A stretch of 64,000 bases of DNA. Source: Coptis chinensis. Taxonomy: Eukaryota > Streptophyta > Magnoliopsida > Ranunculales > Ranunculaceae. Shown here piece after piece: positions 62,901 through 64,000 of the stretch. The stretch spans positions 99,251,001 through 99,315,000 of the forward strand of contig CM027379.1 in the NCBI GenBank assembly GCA_015680905.1, given 5' to 3'. The notes below the pieces were generated by a model. That model saw only the letters and a program-made list of their open reading frames with translations. It ran no database searches and was not told the origin of the DNA. The position numbers and the translations under genes are program-made. The stretch's first letter is position 1. Every line of letters starts with the position of its first letter.

Positions 62901-64000
62901 CAGAGATACAGGACATGCTGGAACAAGACTTCATAGTGTGGACAGAAACTCCTACAGGACAATTCTCTACAAAATCTGCATACATGACACTCAAGAAAAT
63001 CAGAGAAAAAGTTAAGTGGTATCGACTTGTTTGGGGGAAACTTACAAATCCCAAAGCACTCCTTTATAGCATGGCAACTGTTTTAGTGGCAGCCCTCTCC
63101 ACTCGATAGGCTTATAAAGAAAAATATTCTTCACCATTCACAATGTTGCCTATGCATGCAGGAAAGGGAGAACTCTCACCACCTATTCTTTGATTGCGCA
63201 TACACTAAAGTAATATGGGATGAAATCAAAAGAAAGCTTGCCCTCAATCCAATGGTGATGGAATCAAATCAAGAGTGGTACTACATTATGAGAGAGACAA
63301 GAACAAACTCAACAGGAGCAGAGATCATTAGAGCTATGACATGTGCAACAATATACAACATTTGGAATGAGAGAAATAGCCACAGATTCAGAGGAAAGAA
63401 ACACCAAGCTAATCAGGTAGCTGGTGATGTGATGAAAAAAATGAAACTCTACCTACAACAAGTTCTCAAGAGTGTTACTGAAACAAACGAAACAAGAAGA
63501 ATGTTGGACTGCTTGGGTTTGCAACTTGGATGGACTCAACAAACTGTGACTCAATGTCAATGGCAGAAGCCTTTAACCACAATGCTCAACCTTGATGGTA
63601 CAATGCAACCACAAAGCACAGGATATGGAGGACTGATCAGAGACAAGGATGGTAACGTTCTGATGACATATAATGGGAGCTCTAACAAGAGGTCCATTCT
63701 ATTCCGTGAACTACTAGGCATTCGGAAGGACTAAGAGCAAAGAGATGATAGGCATAGACCGAATTGAGATAAATCCGCATTCACCGAGGGTCACATCATC
63801 AATGGAGCGAAACTAGTCCTTGGTTCTCAGAGAAATTTGTGTGCGCCATCGAAAAGGATGTCAAAGTTCCGGAAAGGTAGAGACAAGTCATATATTCAGA
63901 GAAACGAATCGAGCAGCTGACTTCCTTGCCAAGTCATGTAATATGAGTGATCAAACAATTATCTATAGTATAGGACCTTACCCTAAGCTCCTAAGTGAAA
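59901..64000 (+). pseudogene. LINE copy 2 ORF2: endonuclease, reverse transcriptase, RNase H (partial at window end)
   Basis: From ATG 59901 the endonuclease opens MEVSLSV then a TAG at 59922 where the family has the Trp of W-N-x-R-G; further motifs are LLETKV, GDFNNVLYSHERIGG, WSKIDRTLVN, VSDHTPMV. The frame changes near 60475 and is broken at 61169-61385. Reverse transcriptase is open at 61385-62758 with FRPIACCN, NQSAFVSGRSIQDN, KIDIQKAYDSVDW, GLRQGDPLSPYLF and the catalytic FADD. The zf-RVT part lies at about 62930-63230 with a frame change near 63110. RNase H begins near 63585 (LNLDGT...GYGG) and continues past 63735 in other frames. This copy is inactive but younger-looking than copy 1. 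Confidence 0.86.

Larger units (their letters stand above)
58070..64000 (+). mobile_element. L1-type plant LINE, copy 2, runs off the window
   Basis: Same family and same domain order as the LINE at 2740-8516: pyrimidine-rich leader, ORF1, ORF2 with endonuclease, reverse transcriptase, zf-RVT and RNase H. It keeps longer open frames than copy 1 (457 codons over the reverse transcriptase) and an intact FADD box. The 3' UTR and poly-A lie beyond the window. Confidence 0.9.

Noticed and set aside
1-64000. tRNA, rRNA, CRISPR array or a gene cluster forming a new system
   Set aside because: I saw no tRNA or rRNA signature, no regular spacer array, and no set of adjacent intact genes; the host genes present belong to known families.

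Overview
The window is nuclear DNA of a flowering plant, most likely a eudicot. It is AT-rich and built mostly of nested transposable elements typical of plants: Ty3/gypsy elements of Tat and Athila type, Ty1/copia pieces, L1-type LINEs with a C-terminal RNase H domain, MULE, hAT and Helitron relatives. Only three stretches look like host genes: an intact class IV histone deacetylase gene (HDA2 type), a decayed C-terminal piece of an ATXR3/SDG2-type histone methyltransferase, and a FAR1-RELATED SEQUENCE (FRS) gene cut in two by a young Athila element. The species cannot be named from the sequence alone.

Layout. 1-17.2 kb: a minus-strand Tat-type gypsy element. Its integrase is split by an 11.6 kb insertion (775-12421) flanked by the 5-base repeat CATGT. 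That insertion looks like a very long LTR or LARD-like unit of unknown family; inside it sits a long-TIR element (1591-8811), and inside that a LINE (to 8516). 17.2-19.3 kb: a copia 3' end and LTR, cut by an hAT-like element with an 8-9 bp duplication, cut by a MULE-like element with a perfect 9 bp duplication, itself holding a small foldback MITE. 20.2-22.3 kb: a degraded copia internal region. 23.6-27.4 kb: HDA2 (minus, 13 coding exons, 358 codons), with a short LINE tail just past its stop codon. 27.9-29.3 kb: the ATXR3-like relic (plus). 30.3-47.5 kb: the FRS gene (minus) with the 14.7 kb Athila element at 31991-46705. 47.7-49.4 kb: upstream repeats with two hAT MITEs. 49.9-52.9 kb: a broken MULE transposase relic. 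54.1-57.9 kb: two more hAT MITEs, a MULE MITE with palindromic internal repeats, a 199 bp Helitron and a second Helitron end. 58.1-64.0 kb: a second LINE of the same family as the first, running off the window.

Function. No operon-like or co-working gene set is present. HDA2 is the only gene whose reading frame is intact over its full length. HDA2 and the ATXR3 relic point away from each other across about 0.55 kb, so two chromatin-modifier sequences share an intergenic region, but the ATXR3 copy lacks its SET domain and cannot make an active methyltransferase.

Quality note. The two Athila LTRs differ mainly by 1-3 base indels rather than substitutions, and the FRS frame slips by one base about 40 bp from the insertion, while single-copy HDA2 has no slips in 13 exons. 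This fits consensus errors concentrated in repeats, so some breaks may not be biological. I found no convincing sign of a novel biological system; the interest lies in the insertion history and the broken host genes.
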